Assembly (NCBI GenBank): GCA_025924515.1
Contig: JAICIE010000001.1
Coordinates: forward strand, 1 to 64,000
Direction: 5' to 3'
From: Jatrophihabitans sp.
GTDB lineage: Bacteria > Actinomycetota > Actinomycetes > Mycobacteriales > Jatrophihabitantaceae
Length of the DNA: 64,000 nt
Position numbers and translations under genes: made by a program. The notes below the pieces were generated by a model. That model was not told the DNA's origin and did no database searches. It worked only from the letters and a program-made list of their open reading frames with translations. Of this stretch, positions 51,196 to 60,506 are shown one piece after another. Each line of letters starts with the position of its first letter. The first letter of the stretch is position 1.

Positions 51196-52818
51196 ATGGG
51201 CACCGTGCGGTTCGGCATGCGAAAGCTCTCCAGCCAGATCTTCGTGGCGCAGCTGGCAATCTTGACGGCGACCGTGCTGGTCGGGTTCGTCCTGTTCGCT
51301 CGCGTGGAGCGGATCCACCTCGACGTGCAATATCAAGACCGAGCCGCCTCGATCGCTGGAACTGTGGCCAGTGTTCCGCTGATCCGCAGCTGCCTGGCGC
51401 GGGAGGGGCCCGGTTGCGCAGCCGCCGTCCAGAGCTTCGCCACCACCGCGGAACGCAACACCGGGGCGTCCTACGTGGTCGTCATCGACCTGCACCGGGT
51501 GCGGCACTCGCATCCGCACCCGGCGCTGGTCGGGCGGAAGGTGACGGAGCCGATCGTCACGCGCGACGGCCGCGTGCATCTCGGCATCGACAACGGCAGT
51601 ACCGGGCGCTCGGCCAACGCCCGGGTCCCGCTCTACGGCCCCGACGGACGGATGGCGGGCGAGGTCTCAGTCGGGATTCGGGAGCGGTCTGTCTCCAGCG
51701 CGCTATGGCACGAACTGCCCTCCTATGCCACCTGGTTCGCTCTGGCACTGGCTATCGGCGCGCTCGCCTCCTGGGCGCTGGCGCGGCGGTTGAAACGCCG
51801 AACGTTCGGCTTGGAACTGGATGAGATTGCACGGCTGCTGCAGGAGCGGGAAGCCACCCTGCACGGCATCCGAGAGGGGGTCATTGCCTTCGACGCCGCC
51901 GGCCGGATCAGCGTTGTGAACGACGAAGCGCAACGCCTGCTTCACGTACCGACGAGCGCCGTAGGCAGCCGACTGGATGAGGTCCTGCCCGACGGGCGGC
52001 TACGGGACGTCCTCTCCGGGGCCGACCCGCGTCAGGACAATCTCGTGTTCACCGATGACTTCTGCCTGATGATCAACCGGATGCCGGTTCGGCTGGGAGG
52101 ACGACCGCACGGGTCGGTTGTGACACTTCGTGACCGGACGGAAATGGCGGGGCTGCTGCAGGAACTCGACGGTGAGCGAAGTTTGACGGAGTCGCTTCGT
52201 GCCCAACAACATGAGTTCTCCAACCGCATGCACGCGGTGGCCGGGCTGTTGGAGCTGGGCCGATCGGATGAGGCCCTCACCTACGTGACCGAGATTCGCG
52301 GTACCGCGGCAGAATTCGACCACACGCTGCGCACTCACATCGCGGCGCCCCAGATCGTGGGCCTGTTATTGGGCAAGGCGGCCGAAGCGAGCGAACGCGG
52401 GATTGACCTGGTGGTCTCTCCGCAGACCTGGCTCGGCGACTCACCGCAACGCATTCAGGCACTGACGACCATCGTCGGCAACCTGGTCGACAACGCCTTC
52501 GACGCCCTGACCGCCGTGCCGGCACCTCGGCGCGTCGTCGTGGAAATTCTGGACAGGCCGAGCGAGCTGTCCGTCACGGTGTCCGACAACGGCCCGGGCG
52601 TGCCCGCCGATGCAACGCGGCTCATCTTCCAGGACGGCTACACCACGAAGGCCGCGTCGGACGGGAACCGGGGCGGGCTCGGGCTCGCGCTGGTGCACCG
52701 ACTCGTGACCCGGCTGCACGGCTCGATCGACGTCTCCGAGGGACCCGGCGCGCGGTTCACCGTTCGGCTCCCGCAGAGTTTGGAACCGACGAAGGTGCGG
52801 GCGCACAGCCTGTCATGA
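51196..52818 (+). CDS. Sensor histidine kinase of the CitA/DcuS family
   Basis: A 540-residue membrane kinase. TM1 is at about 12-35, a periplasmic PAS-like sensor at about 36-172, and TM2 at about 174-198. A cytoplasmic PAS (about 210-320) follows, then the SpoOB-type H-box AQQHEFSNRMHAV with phospho-acceptor His339. The HATPase_c domain has LVDNAFDAL, VSDNGPGVP and GLGLALVHRL. Family members sense di- or tricarboxylates. It overlaps its regulator by ATGA and is divergent from an ABC importer, which it may control in response to that importer's substrate. Confidence 0.92.
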   Translation: MGTVRFGMRKLSSQIFVAQLAILTATVLVGFVLFARVERIHLDVQYQDRAASIAGTVASVPLIRSCLAREGPGCAAAVQSFATTAERNTGASYVVVIDLHRVRHSHPHPALVGRKVTEPIVTRDGRVHLGIDNGSTGRSANARVPLYGPDGRMAGEVSVGIRERSVSSALWHELPSYATWFALALAIGALASWALARRLKRRTFGLELDEIARLLQEREATLHGIREGVIAFDAAGRISVVNDEAQRLLHVPTSAVGSRLDEVLPDGRLRDVLSGADPRQDNLVFTDDFCLMINRMPVRLGGRPHGSVVTLRDRTEMAGLLQELDGERSLTESLRAQQHEFSNRMHAVAGLLELGRSDEALTYVTEIRGTAAEFDHTLRTHIAAPQIVGLLLGKAAEASERGIDLVVSPQTWLGDSPQRIQALTTIVGNLVDNAFDALTAVPAPRRVVVEILDRPSELSVTVSDNGPGVPADATRLIFQDGYTTKAASDGNRGGLGLALVHRLVTRLHGSIDVSEGPGARFTVRLPQSLEPTKVRAHSLS

Positions 52819-53507
52819 CCGGGGACGCGCTCACGGTGCTGGTCGTCGACGACGACTACCGCGTCGCCGGCATCCATGCCGCGTTCGTCGAGCGGGTGCC
52901 CGGCTACGCCGTCGTGGGTCAAGCGCATTCGGCCGAGCAAGCTCTGGCCCTCGGCCGATCCCTTCGGCCGGACGTCGTGCTGATGGACATCTACCTGCCA
53001 GACGGCGACGGTCTCGAGGTTGTGCGGGCATTGCTCGAGGACGGCGATCCTCCCGCGGTCATTGTGATCAGTGCGGCGAGGGATATCGCTTCGGTCCGTC
53101 AGGCGATCCAGCTCGGTGCCGTTCACTACCTCGTCAAACCTTTTCGGTTCGCCGCGCTCGCCGAGCGGTTGACGGCATATCAGCAGCTGCGGCGCCACAT
53201 CGCCGGACTCGGGAGCGAGCCCGAGCAGGCTGACGTCGACAAATTGTTCGGGATCCTGCGAGCGCCGTCCTCAGCGCTGACCCGCCCGGACAAGGGCCAC
53301 TCCGCACCGACACTGGAACTGGTGCGCGAGGCCGTCGTTGCCAGCGGGCGCGACCTCTCTGCCGCCGAGGTAGCCGAGACAGTCGGCATCAGCCGCGCCA
53401 CCGCACAGCGCTACCTCACCTATCTCGAGCGGCACGGCGTGCTGAAGCTGCAGCTGCGCTACGGCGTGACCGGCCGCCCCGAGCATCGGTACCGGCGCAT
53501 CACCTGA
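52815..53507 (+). CDS. Response regulator of the CitB/DcuR family
   Basis: A 230-residue response regulator. The receiver domain (1-125) has acidic DDD at 12-14, the phospho-acceptor Asp58 (VLMDIYLPDGDG) and Lys in LVKPFRF. The C-terminal HTH (about 165-215) reads LSAAEVAETVGISRATAQRY followed by LTYLERHGVL, typical of CitB/DcuR. Partner of the kinase at 51196. A hairpin lies right after the stop. Confidence 0.93.
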   Translation: MTGDALTVLVVDDDYRVAGIHAAFVERVPGYAVVGQAHSAEQALALGRSLRPDVVLMDIYLPDGDGLEVVRALLEDGDPPAVIVISAARDIASVRQAIQLGAVHYLVKPFRFAALAERLTAYQQLRRHIAGLGSEPEQADVDKLFGILRAPSSALTRPDKGHSAPTLELVREAVVASGRDLSAAEVAETVGISRATAQRYLTYLERHGVLKLQLRYGVTGRPEHRYRRIT

Positions 53508-53510
53508 CCG

Positions 53511-53532
53511 GGCCGGTCAACGCGACCGGTCC
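53511..53532 (+). terminator. Small hairpin after the two-component genes
   Basis: GGCCGGTC (53511-53518) pairs with GACCGGTC (53524-53531, one wobble) around a 5-base loop, 3 bases past the response-regulator stop. The remaining 210 bases to the dynamin-like gene hold no gene I can support. Confidence 0.5.
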
Positions 53533-53743
53533 GGAAGGCATTCGACACCCGCCGGGTCTCCCGTTCCCATCTCGGTCCGAGGCCGGGCACGCTCTGACGG
53601 TAGGACGGCGCACGGCGCGGGGATGCAGCTCAGGACGTGGCGTTCCGGTCGGACGGCGACGGTCTCGGCTCCCGCACTGACCAGGGCCGGCGCTGGCTGC
53701 TCGGCCACAGTCGAGAGCCGCGAACCTAGGGTGAGAGGACGCG

Positions 53744-55453
53744 ATGACGGCCGACGCTGGGCTGAGTCCGCACGTCCTGTCCGCCGTGCGCGAGATGCGC
53801 GAGGCGGCCTTCGGGGTGCGGCTGGATCTGGACACCGCGGGCGCAGTGGCCGGCCGGCGGTTGCAGGGGGAGCTTGTCGGGCAACTCGACGACTACGTTC
53901 TGCCGCGGCTGGAGCAGCAGGGCGCGCCGCTTCTGGTGGTAGTGGGCGGGTCGACCGGCGCCGGCAAATCGACCCTCGTCAACACCCTGGTCGGCGTCTC
54001 GGTCAGCCCCGCTGGGGTGCTCCGGCCGACGACCCGCTCCCCGGTTCTCGTCCTCAACCCGGCGGATGCCGGCTGGTTCGGCGACGACCGGCTGCTTCCG
54101 GGGCTGATCCGGGTCCTTGCCGGCGGCCGCGACCCGGTCGACCGGGCGGGAGTGCTGCAGGTGACCACCGTGCAGACCCTGCCCAGCGGGCTCGCCCTGC
54201 TGGACGCACCGGACATCGACTCGGTCGTCGAGTCGAACCGCGAGCTGGCCCGCCAGCTGCTCGCCGCCGCCGACGTCTGGTTGTTCGTGACCACCGCGGC
54301 GCGGTACGCGGACGCGGTGCCGTGGGAGCTGCTCCGGGTGGCGCGGGAACGGTCGACTGCCCTCGCAGTCGTTCTCGACCGGGTGCCGGCTGAGGCGCTC
54401 ACGGAGGTGAGCGACCACCTGCGGCAGCTGCTCGACCGGGAAGGGCTAGCCGAATCCGAACTGTTGATCGTGCCGGAGGCACAGCTCGACGGCGGGCGGC
54501 TGCCCGACACCGCGGTGGCGCCGGTGCGGCACTGGATCGACGCGCTCGCCGCCGACGCCGGAGCCCGCGCGGAACTGATGCGGCGCACGCTGCGCGGAGC
54601 GGTGGACAGCCTGCAGGTGCGCGCCGCGTCGCTGGCCGGCGCGGTCGAGGAGCAGGAACGCGCGGCAGGCGAGCTCGGCGGAGACCTCGACAGCGCCTAC
54701 GTCTCGGCACGGTCGATCGTCGCGCGGGAGGTCGACGACGGGACCCTTCTGCGTGGGGAGGTGCTCAGCCGCTGGCAGGAGTTCCTCGGCACCGGACAGT
54801 TCATGCGGACGGTCGAGTCCGGGATGGGACGGTTGCGTGACCGCATCACATCGGCGTTCACCGGCCGGGCGCCGGCGAGTCCGGTGGAGGAAGCGCTGGA
54901 GAACAACCTCGAGGCGCTGCTGCAGGACGCGGTCGAACGCGCCGCCGGCGCGGCTGCGGACGCCTGGTCGGGGCGGGCAGAGGGACGCCGGCTGCTGCAG
55001 GCGGCCGGGCAGGACCTCAGCCGTGCCGCGCGCGAGACGCTCGCTGACATTCCCGGTGTCGTCCGCGCCTGGCAGGCCGACGTTCTCGAACTTGTGACGG
55101 CCGAGGGCGGGGACCGGCGCAGGGTGGCGCGGCTCGCGTCCTACGGGGTCAACGGCGCAGGCTCGCTGCTGATCGTGGGGTTGTTCGCCCACACCGGCGG
55201 GCTCACCGGTGGGGAGGTCGCGATCGCCGGGGGCACCGCGGCGGTCAGCCAGCGCGTTCTCGAGGCGATCTTCGGCGATCAAGCTGTTCGGACCCTGGCC
55301 GACAAGGCCCGGGAGGGCTTGCTCACCCGCTTCGACGAGGTTCTCGCGGCTGACTCGGCGCGATTCCGGGCGCTGCTGGAGCCGGCGGTCCCCTTGCCGG
55401 GAACCGCAGCGCGGCTGCGTGCGGCAGCGCGCGCCGTCCGGGCGGCCCAATGA
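53744..55453 (+). CDS. Dynamin-like GTPase, first of tandem pair
   Basis: A 569-residue large GTPase. P-loop GGSTGAGKST (68-77), switch region RPTTRSPV (with the G2 Thr) and a G3-like LLDAPDID are present; the usual DxxG Gly is replaced in DAPD. Helical stalk segments follow (EEQERAAGELGGDLDSAYVS and later). A hydrophobic stretch at about 466-500 (GAGSLLIVGLFAHTGGLTGG) is a likely membrane-binding element. Bacterial dynamin-like proteins remodel membranes and often act as hetero-oligomeric pairs. The next gene overlaps by ATGA. ATG at 53744 follows a GAGAGGA site. Confidence 0.85.
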   Translation: MTADAGLSPHVLSAVREMREAAFGVRLDLDTAGAVAGRRLQGELVGQLDDYVLPRLEQQGAPLLVVVGGSTGAGKSTLVNTLVGVSVSPAGVLRPTTRSPVLVLNPADAGWFGDDRLLPGLIRVLAGGRDPVDRAGVLQVTTVQTLPSGLALLDAPDIDSVVESNRELARQLLAAADVWLFVTTAARYADAVPWELLRVARERSTALAVVLDRVPAEALTEVSDHLRQLLDREGLAESELLIVPEAQLDGGRLPDTAVAPVRHWIDALAADAGARAELMRRTLRGAVDSLQVRAASLAGAVEEQERAAGELGGDLDSAYVSARSIVAREVDDGTLLRGEVLSRWQEFLGTGQFMRTVESGMGRLRDRITSAFTGRAPASPVEEALENNLEALLQDAVERAAGAAADAWSGRAEGRRLLQAAGQDLSRAARETLADIPGVVRAWQADVLELVTAEGGDRRRVARLASYGVNGAGSLLIVGLFAHTGGLTGGEVAIAGGTAAVSQRVLEAIFGDQAVRTLADKAREGLLTRFDEVLAADSARFRALLEPAVPLPGTAARLRAAARAVRAAQ

Positions 55454-57039
55454 GACGGGCCCGCGCCGATCTCGGGCAGCGGATCGACGCGCTCTCGCGC
55501 GCGGTCGAACTCGCTCCGGCGGACGACCTCGTCGCGGCTGCGCGGACGGTGCTCGCACGGTCGGCGGCGCGGCGCAGCCTCGCTCCCGAGCGCACGGTGG
55601 TCGCGTTGGCCGGCGGAACCGGGAGCGGCAAGTCGACGCTGTTCAACCGACTGGTGCAAGCCGATCTCGCGCCGACCGGCGTCCGGCGTCCGATGACGAG
55701 CCGCTCCCGGGCGGCGGTGTGGCCCTCGCTCGGCGACAAGGACGACGCCGAGGACGCGGCCCGGTTGCTCGACTGGCTCGAGGTCCGCGACCGCCACTGG
55801 GTCGACAGCGCAGCGGAACTGGCGGGGCTCGTTCTGATCGATCTGCCGGACTACGACTCGACGGTCGCCGAGCACCGGGTCGAGGCCGAGCGGATGGCGG
55901 CCGTCGCCGACCTGCTGGTGTGGGTCGTCGATCCACAGAAGTATGCCGACGCGGCGCTGCACGAGCGGTACCTGCGCCCGCTGGCCAGTCACCGGGACGT
56001 GATGATGGTCGTGCTCAACCAGGCCGACCGGCTCGCCGGGAGCGAGGTCGACGCCTGCGTGCGCCATCTCGGTCGGCTGCTCGCGGAGGACGGCCTGGCA
56101 GGCGCGCCCGTCGTTGCGACCTCGGCCGTGCAGGGTGCGGGGCTGGACGCGCTGTGCGGTGCGCTAGTCGGACGGGTGCGGACCACCCGGGCGTCCGTCG
56201 AGCGGCTGCACGCGGACATCGACGCCGTGGTCGCCGACCTGGCGCCGCTGTGCGGGCCCGTGCGGGAAGGCGGACGGCGGACCCGCGAGGCAGACGAGGG
56301 TTTCCTCGCGGCCTTGGAGCGCGCTGCCGGGGTGCCTGCGGTGGCCGCCGCCGCGGCCGGCCAATACCGCCGGGATGCACAGCGGTCGGTCGGGTGGCCG
56401 CTCACCCGGTGGGTGGCACGGCTGCGCCCGGATCCGTTGCGCCGGGTCCGCGTCGCCGCTGCGCGGCTGTCCGTCCCGACCGCTGGGGCCGGCATCCAAC
56501 GCGCGCAGATCGCCAATGCGGTGCGCGATCTGGCCGACGCCCACACGTCCGGCTTGCCGGACGGGTGGGGTTCGGCCGTGCGCGCGCAGACCGACCGGCA
56601 GGGCAACGAACTGCCGGCCGCGCTCGCGCGGGCCGTCTCTGAAGCGACTCCGCCCGGGCCGCGCCGGCCGCGGTGGTGGGCGGGCGCCCGTGCTGTCCAC
56701 ACGCTCTTTCTGGTGGTCGCAGCCGCAGGTGCGGTATGGCTGGCGACACTCGCCGTGCTCGGCTACCTGCGGCTCTCGCCGCCCACGCCGCACCTCGGCC
56801 GGCTGACGCTGCCGACCGTGCTGCTCATCGGCGGGCTCGTTGCGGGGCTGCTCGTCGCGCTGTTGCTCCGGCCGGTAGTCGCCTGGGGCGCCCGACGGCG
56901 CCGCGCAGCCGTTGCCGCGTCGCTGTCCGCCGCGGTGCGGGCGGCCGGGCGCCGGCACGTCCTCGTGCCGTTGAGCGACCGCTTGGACGATCAGCGCCGG
57001 TTCTGCGCCGCGGTGCAGACGGCCGCCCGGCGGCGATAG
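55450..57039 (+). CDS. GTPase with C-terminal membrane anchor (YfjP-like), second of tandem pair
   Basis: A 529-residue GTPase. P-loop GGTGSGKST (55-63), G2 Thr in RRPMTSRS, G3 DLPDYDS, G4 NQAD and G5 TSAVQ are all readable, so GTP binding is likely. Central helices are followed by two membrane helices (about 412-435 and 452-472; VHTLFLVVAAAGAVWLATLA and LPTVLLIGGLVAGLLVALLL) and a basic cytoplasmic tail. The anchor suggests that it recruits its soluble partner to the membrane. Overlap with the upstream gene by ATGA implies fixed stoichiometry. The 242 bases downstream (57040-57281) contain no gene I can support. Confidence 0.85.
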   Translation: MRRARADLGQRIDALSRAVELAPADDLVAAARTVLARSAARRSLAPERTVVALAGGTGSGKSTLFNRLVQADLAPTGVRRPMTSRSRAAVWPSLGDKDDAEDAARLLDWLEVRDRHWVDSAAELAGLVLIDLPDYDSTVAEHRVEAERMAAVADLLVWVVDPQKYADAALHERYLRPLASHRDVMMVVLNQADRLAGSEVDACVRHLGRLLAEDGLAGAPVVATSAVQGAGLDALCGALVGRVRTTRASVERLHADIDAVVADLAPLCGPVREGGRRTREADEGFLAALERAAGVPAVAAAAAGQYRRDAQRSVGWPLTRWVARLRPDPLRRVRVAAARLSVPTAGAGIQRAQIANAVRDLADAHTSGLPDGWGSAVRAQTDRQGNELPAALARAVSEATPPGPRRPRWWAGARAVHTLFLVVAAAGAVWLATLAVLGYLRLSPPTPHLGRLTLPTVLLIGGLVAGLLVALLLRPVVAWGARRRRAAVAASLSAAVRAAGRRHVLVPLSDRLDDQRRFCAAVQTAARRR

Positions 57040-57281
57040 CCGCAGCCACCCGGCGGCCGACCCAGCCGGCAGCGGGCGCACTGCTCGGAGACCGGCTGTA
57101 GCGGGTTGTTCGGCGAGCCATCGACCCGGAAGGAGTACCTGCTGCCGTGGCGCGCTGGCAGGCCGACACGCCGCAGATCGCCCTGCTCGCGGGCCATCGA
57201 AGCGGCCCCCGGGGGCCGTCCACCTACGACGGGAGCCCAAACCAGGATTTGGGCGACTGCGAGCCCGCCCAGCGGCGCGGA

Positions 57282-57944
57282 TCAGGAGGGTTCGACCAGT
57301 TTGGTCTCGTACGCGAAGATCACCGCCTGGACCCGGTCGCGCAGGTCCAGTTTTGTCAGGATCCTGCTGACGTGACTCTTCACCGTCGCTTCCGAGAGGA
57401 CCAGCGAGGCGGCGATCTCCTGGTTGCTCTGGCCGACGGCGAGGGCGTGCAGCACGTCGCGCTCACGCTCGGTGAGTTGCGCGAGCCGTTCGTCTCGGGC
57501 CGCCTGCGTGCTGGTGGGCATCCGCTCTGCGAACGTGTCGAGCAGTCGACGGGTCACCCGCGGCGCCACCACCGCGTCGCCGGCGGCGACGGTGCGGATC
57601 GCGGCGACGAGCTCGTCCGGGGGCGCGTTCTTCAGCAAGAAGCCGCTGGCCCCCGCTCGCAGCCCAGCGAAGGCGTACTCGTCCAGGTCGAAGGTGGTGA
57701 GTATCAGAACCCGAACCACGGGCAGCTGCCGAACGATTGCCTCGGTGGCGGCGATGCCGTCGAGCTCGGGCATGCGCACGTCCATGACGACTACATCAGG
57801 ACGGTGGGCGCCAGCCGCGGCGATGGCTTCGCGTCCGTCGCCGGCCTCGGCGACCACATCGAAGTCTCCGTGCGCGTCGAGGATCATGCGGAATCCGACG
57901 CGGAGCAGCTGCTCGTCATCGGCCAGGACGACCCGGATGGTCAC
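57282..57944 (-). CDS. NarL/LuxR-family response regulator
   Basis: A 220-residue response regulator. The receiver (1-120) has Asp9/Asp10, phospho-acceptor Asp55 (VVVMDVRMPELDG) and Lys in FLLKNAPP. The LuxR-type HTH (about 150-210) reads LTERERDVLHALAVGQSNQE followed by IAASLVLSEATVKSHVSRIL. GTG at 57944 overlaps the kinase stop by four bases. Last gene of an exporter-kinase-regulator operon, so it probably controls the exporter. Confidence 0.93.
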   Translation of the reverse strand: MTIRVVLADDEQLLRVGFRMILDAHGDFDVVAEAGDGREAIAAAGAHRPDVVVMDVRMPELDGIAATEAIVRQLPVVRVLILTTFDLDEYAFAGLRAGASGFLLKNAPPDELVAAIRTVAAGDAVVAPRVTRRLLDTFAERMPTSTQAARDERLAQLTERERDVLHALAVGQSNQEIAASLVLSEATVKSHVSRILTKLDLRDRVQAVIFAYETKLVEPS

Positions 57945-58687
57945 GTGCGCGCCGTCCGTCCGGCTTGGCGATCGAGCGGGAGCCATGCGCTCACCCGCCA
58001 GCCGCTGGTGGTCGCCCCGGCGAAGATCCGCCCGTTGTGCAGGGAGACGCGCTCTCGCATCCCGATCAGTCCCTGCCCGATTGCGCCGGGCGGTGATCCG
58101 ATGCCGCCGTTGTCGTCGACGACCACGCGTAGATCCTCCTGCCCCCGGCGGATTGACACCTGCAGCCGGGTCGCTCGGGGCGCGTGCTTCACCGTATTGG
58201 TGATGCCTTCCTGCACGAGCCGGAAGACCGCCAGCTGCAGGCCGGTGGAGAGCCCCTCCGTCGAGCCGCTTATCTGGTAGGTGACCTGCAGGCCGGTGCT
58301 CCGGGCAGTCTCGAGCAGCGCGTCCAGGTCCGCCAGGTTCGGCTCCGGGTGCAGCGTCGGGTCGGCGTCCTCGAGCCCCGAACGCAGTAGCGCGAAGGTG
58401 TTGCGCATCTCGGCGAGCGCGGCCCGGCCCGTCGCCGCAACCTGGTCGATTGCCGCCCGGGCGCGGGCCGGGTCACGTTCGAGGGTCAGCGCGGCGCCGT
58501 CGGTGAGCGCGATCATCACCGAGAGGTTGTGCGCCACGATGTCGTGCATCTCGCGCGCGATGCGGTTGCGTTCCGCCGTCACCGCCAACTGGGTGAGCCC
58601 ATCACGGTCCTGCTCGACCAGCTGATCGCCGCCGCTCGCACGCCGATGGCGGGATCTGCTGGGATGAGACCGGCGCATCCACGACAT
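57941..58687 (-). CDS. Histidine kinase lacking a sensor/membrane domain
   Basis: A 248-residue NarX/DesK-type kinase core. HisKA_3 H-box ERNRIAREMHDIVAHNLSVM with phospho-acceptor His48; HATPase_c with VQEGITNTVKHAP, VVDDNGGIG and GLIGMRERV. The four to five membrane helices that normally precede the H-box are absent: only about 30 Arg/Ser-rich residues come first, and the upstream permease ends 23 bases before. This looks like an N-terminal deletion or a naturally soluble kinase that takes its signal from the exporter. ATGA-type overlap with the regulator. Confidence 0.85.
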   Translation of the reverse strand: MSWMRRSHPSRSRHRRASGGDQLVEQDRDGLTQLAVTAERNRIAREMHDIVAHNLSVMIALTDGAALTLERDPARARAAIDQVAATGRAALAEMRNTFALLRSGLEDADPTLHPEPNLADLDALLETARSTGLQVTYQISGSTEGLSTGLQLAVFRLVQEGITNTVKHAPRATRLQVSIRRGQEDLRVVVDDNGGIGSPPGAIGQGLIGMRERVSLHNGRIFAGATTSGWRVSAWLPLDRQAGRTART

Positions 58688-58710
58688 GTGGCAAGTTTCG
58701 CGCGTACCTC

Positions 58711-59589
58711 TCAGGCGTCGCGGCGACGCAACACGAGCAGGCCTATGCCGAGCGCGGCGACGACGTACAGCGCGAAGACGCCGAGACCTGCCCACGGAGC
58801 CAATTGATCGGTGCTGGACACCGTGTTCATCCCGGCGGTTCCCGCGATGAGCGGCAGGTATTTGGTCACGTGCTGCTGCATCGAGCCGGGCAGAGCCTGC
58901 GCCAGCAGAGGCAGGACGAGCACTAGGCCGAAGAGCGCCGCGATCGCGCCGCCGGTGTTGCGCAGGATGAATCCGCAGCCGAGGCCCAGCAGACCGATGC
59001 CGACCATGTACAGCGCTGCGCCGAAGATCGCCCGGATCGAGCCCGGATGGCTGATCGACACGCCGAGACTGTGCACGGTGCCGGCGGAGCCGGGAGAGAA
59101 GCCGATGTTGCCGTTCGGGCCGGACAGGAAGATGCCGTGCACCTGGTATGCGCTCAGCACCGCCTGTCCGCCCAGAAATGCGATGAAGGCGGCCACCAAG
59201 GTCACGGCGAAGATCACCGCCGCGAAGATTGCGATCTTGCCCGCCCACACCGGGACCCGCTTCGGCACGGCCGAGAGCGTCGCGCGGATCATCCCGGTGC
59301 TGTACTCGCCGCTGATGAACAGCACTCCGAGCACGCCGACGGCCAGCTGCGCCAGGTAGAAGCCGCGCAGGGTCAGGGCGGTCTGATCGGGTTCGAACCC
59401 GCCGTGGCTGGCGAGGTCGTTGCCGCGCAGGTCCGAGAAAAGAATGCCGAGTCCGATCGAAATCAACAGCGCGATTCCGATGCTCCACCACGTCGAGCGC
59501 AGGGAGCGGAACTTGATCCACTCTGAGACCACAGCCCGGGACTGGGTGACCGCTAGACGGGCGTCGGGGTTCATCGCGATCGACGTCAC
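58711..59589 (-). CDS. ABC-2 type exporter permease
   Basis: A 292-residue membrane protein with six helices. The first reads STWWSIGIALLISIGLGILF, then LAVGVLGVLFISGEYSTGMI (the ISGEYSTG motif is typical of actinobacterial ABC-2 permeases), and the last helix ends VLRRRDA. GTG at 59589 overlaps the ATPase stop. Together with the ATPase it probably exports an antimicrobial or lipid-like molecule. Confidence 0.88.
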   Translation of the reverse strand: MTSIAMNPDARLAVTQSRAVVSEWIKFRSLRSTWWSIGIALLISIGLGILFSDLRGNDLASHGGFEPDQTALTLRGFYLAQLAVGVLGVLFISGEYSTGMIRATLSAVPKRVPVWAGKIAIFAAVIFAVTLVAAFIAFLGGQAVLSAYQVHGIFLSGPNGNIGFSPGSAGTVHSLGVSISHPGSIRAIFGAALYMVGIGLLGLGCGFILRNTGGAIAALFGLVLVLPLLAQALPGSMQQHVTKYLPLIAGTAGMNTVSSTDQLAPWAGLGVFALYVVAALGIGLLVLRRRDA

Positions 59590-60506
59590 AGCGCCGCCTC
59601 CTCCATCGGCGTACCGAATTCGACGGCATCGCGGGTGAGTTCCATGAATGCCTCTTCCAGCGAGGCTTGCTGCGGTGTCAACTCGACGAGTGCGATGCGC
59701 GCCTCCGCCGCGACCTTGCCGATCTCCGCGCTCGACAGCCCGCTGACCGTGAGCAGATCGCGCTCGGTGCTGGTGACGCTGACGCCGTCAGCGGCCAGCA
59801 GATCCCGCAGCCGCGGGGCTTCGTCCGTGCGCACCCGTACTACTGTGCGGCCCGCAGAAGCCGTGAACTCGGACATGCTGGCATCGGCGATCAGCCGCCC
59901 TTGACCTACGACGATGAGGTGCGACGCGGTAAGCGACATCTCGCTCATGAGATGGGAAGAGACGAAGATGGTTCGGCCTTCGGCCGCAAGCGACCGCAGC
60001 AGGGTGCGGATCCACAGAATCCCTTCCGGGTCCAGCCCGTTCACCGGCTCGTCGAGGATCAACGTGTGCGGGTCGCCGAGCAAGGCCGAGGCGATTCCCA
60101 GGCGCTGGCCCATCCCTAGCGAGAACCCGCCCACGCGCTTGCCAGCGACCTGGGTGAGGCCGACGAGATCAAGCACCTCGTCCACCCGGCGCCGACCGAT
60201 GCCGTGTGTCGCGGCCAGCGCAAGCAGATGATTCCGGGCGGAGCGGCCGGTGTGAATGGCCCGAGCCTCGAGCAGGGCCCCCACCTCGCACAACGGCGCC
60301 CTCAACCGCTCATACGGTCGTCCGTTGATGCTCGCCGATCCTGCGGTGGGGCGATCGAGGCCGAGGAGCATGCGCATCGTCGTGGACTTGCCGGCGCCGT
60401 TCGGGCCGAGGAAACCCGTAACGATTCCCGGCTGCACCTCGAAGGACAGCCCGTCGACGGCGACCTTCTCGCCGTACCGCTTCGTCAATCCTACGGCCTC
60501 GATCAC
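59586..60506 (-). CDS. ABC exporter ATPase (BcrA/DrrA-like)
   Basis: A 306-residue ATPase. Walker A GPNGAGKST, the signature FSLGMGQRLGIA (the DrrA/BcrA form), Walker B LILDEPVNGLD and the switch His in FVSSHLMSEM are present. The C-terminal extension (about 215-306) is typical of BcrA-type proteins. GTG at 60506 matches the family start IEAVGLTKRYG. First gene of a four-gene operon (ATPase, permease, kinase, regulator) like those giving resistance to peptide or polyketide antibiotics. Confidence 0.9.
   Translation of the reverse strand: MIEAVGLTKRYGEKVAVDGLSFEVQPGIVTGFLGPNGAGKSTTMRMLLGLDRPTAGSASINGRPYERLRAPLCEVGALLEARAIHTGRSARNHLLALAATHGIGRRRVDEVLDLVGLTQVAGKRVGGFSLGMGQRLGIASALLGDPHTLILDEPVNGLDPEGILWIRTLLRSLAAEGRTIFVSSHLMSEMSLTASHLIVVGQGRLIADASMSEFTASAGRTVVRVRTDEAPRLRDLLAADGVSVTSTERDLLTVSGLSSAEIGKVAAEARIALVELTPQQASLEEAFMELTRDAVEFGTPMEEAAL

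Noticed and set aside
57941-59629. A 562-codon frame that would give the histidine kinase a long N-terminus
   Set aside because: The upstream part is antisense-phase reading of the ABC-2 permease gene and contains no membrane helix or sensor domain.
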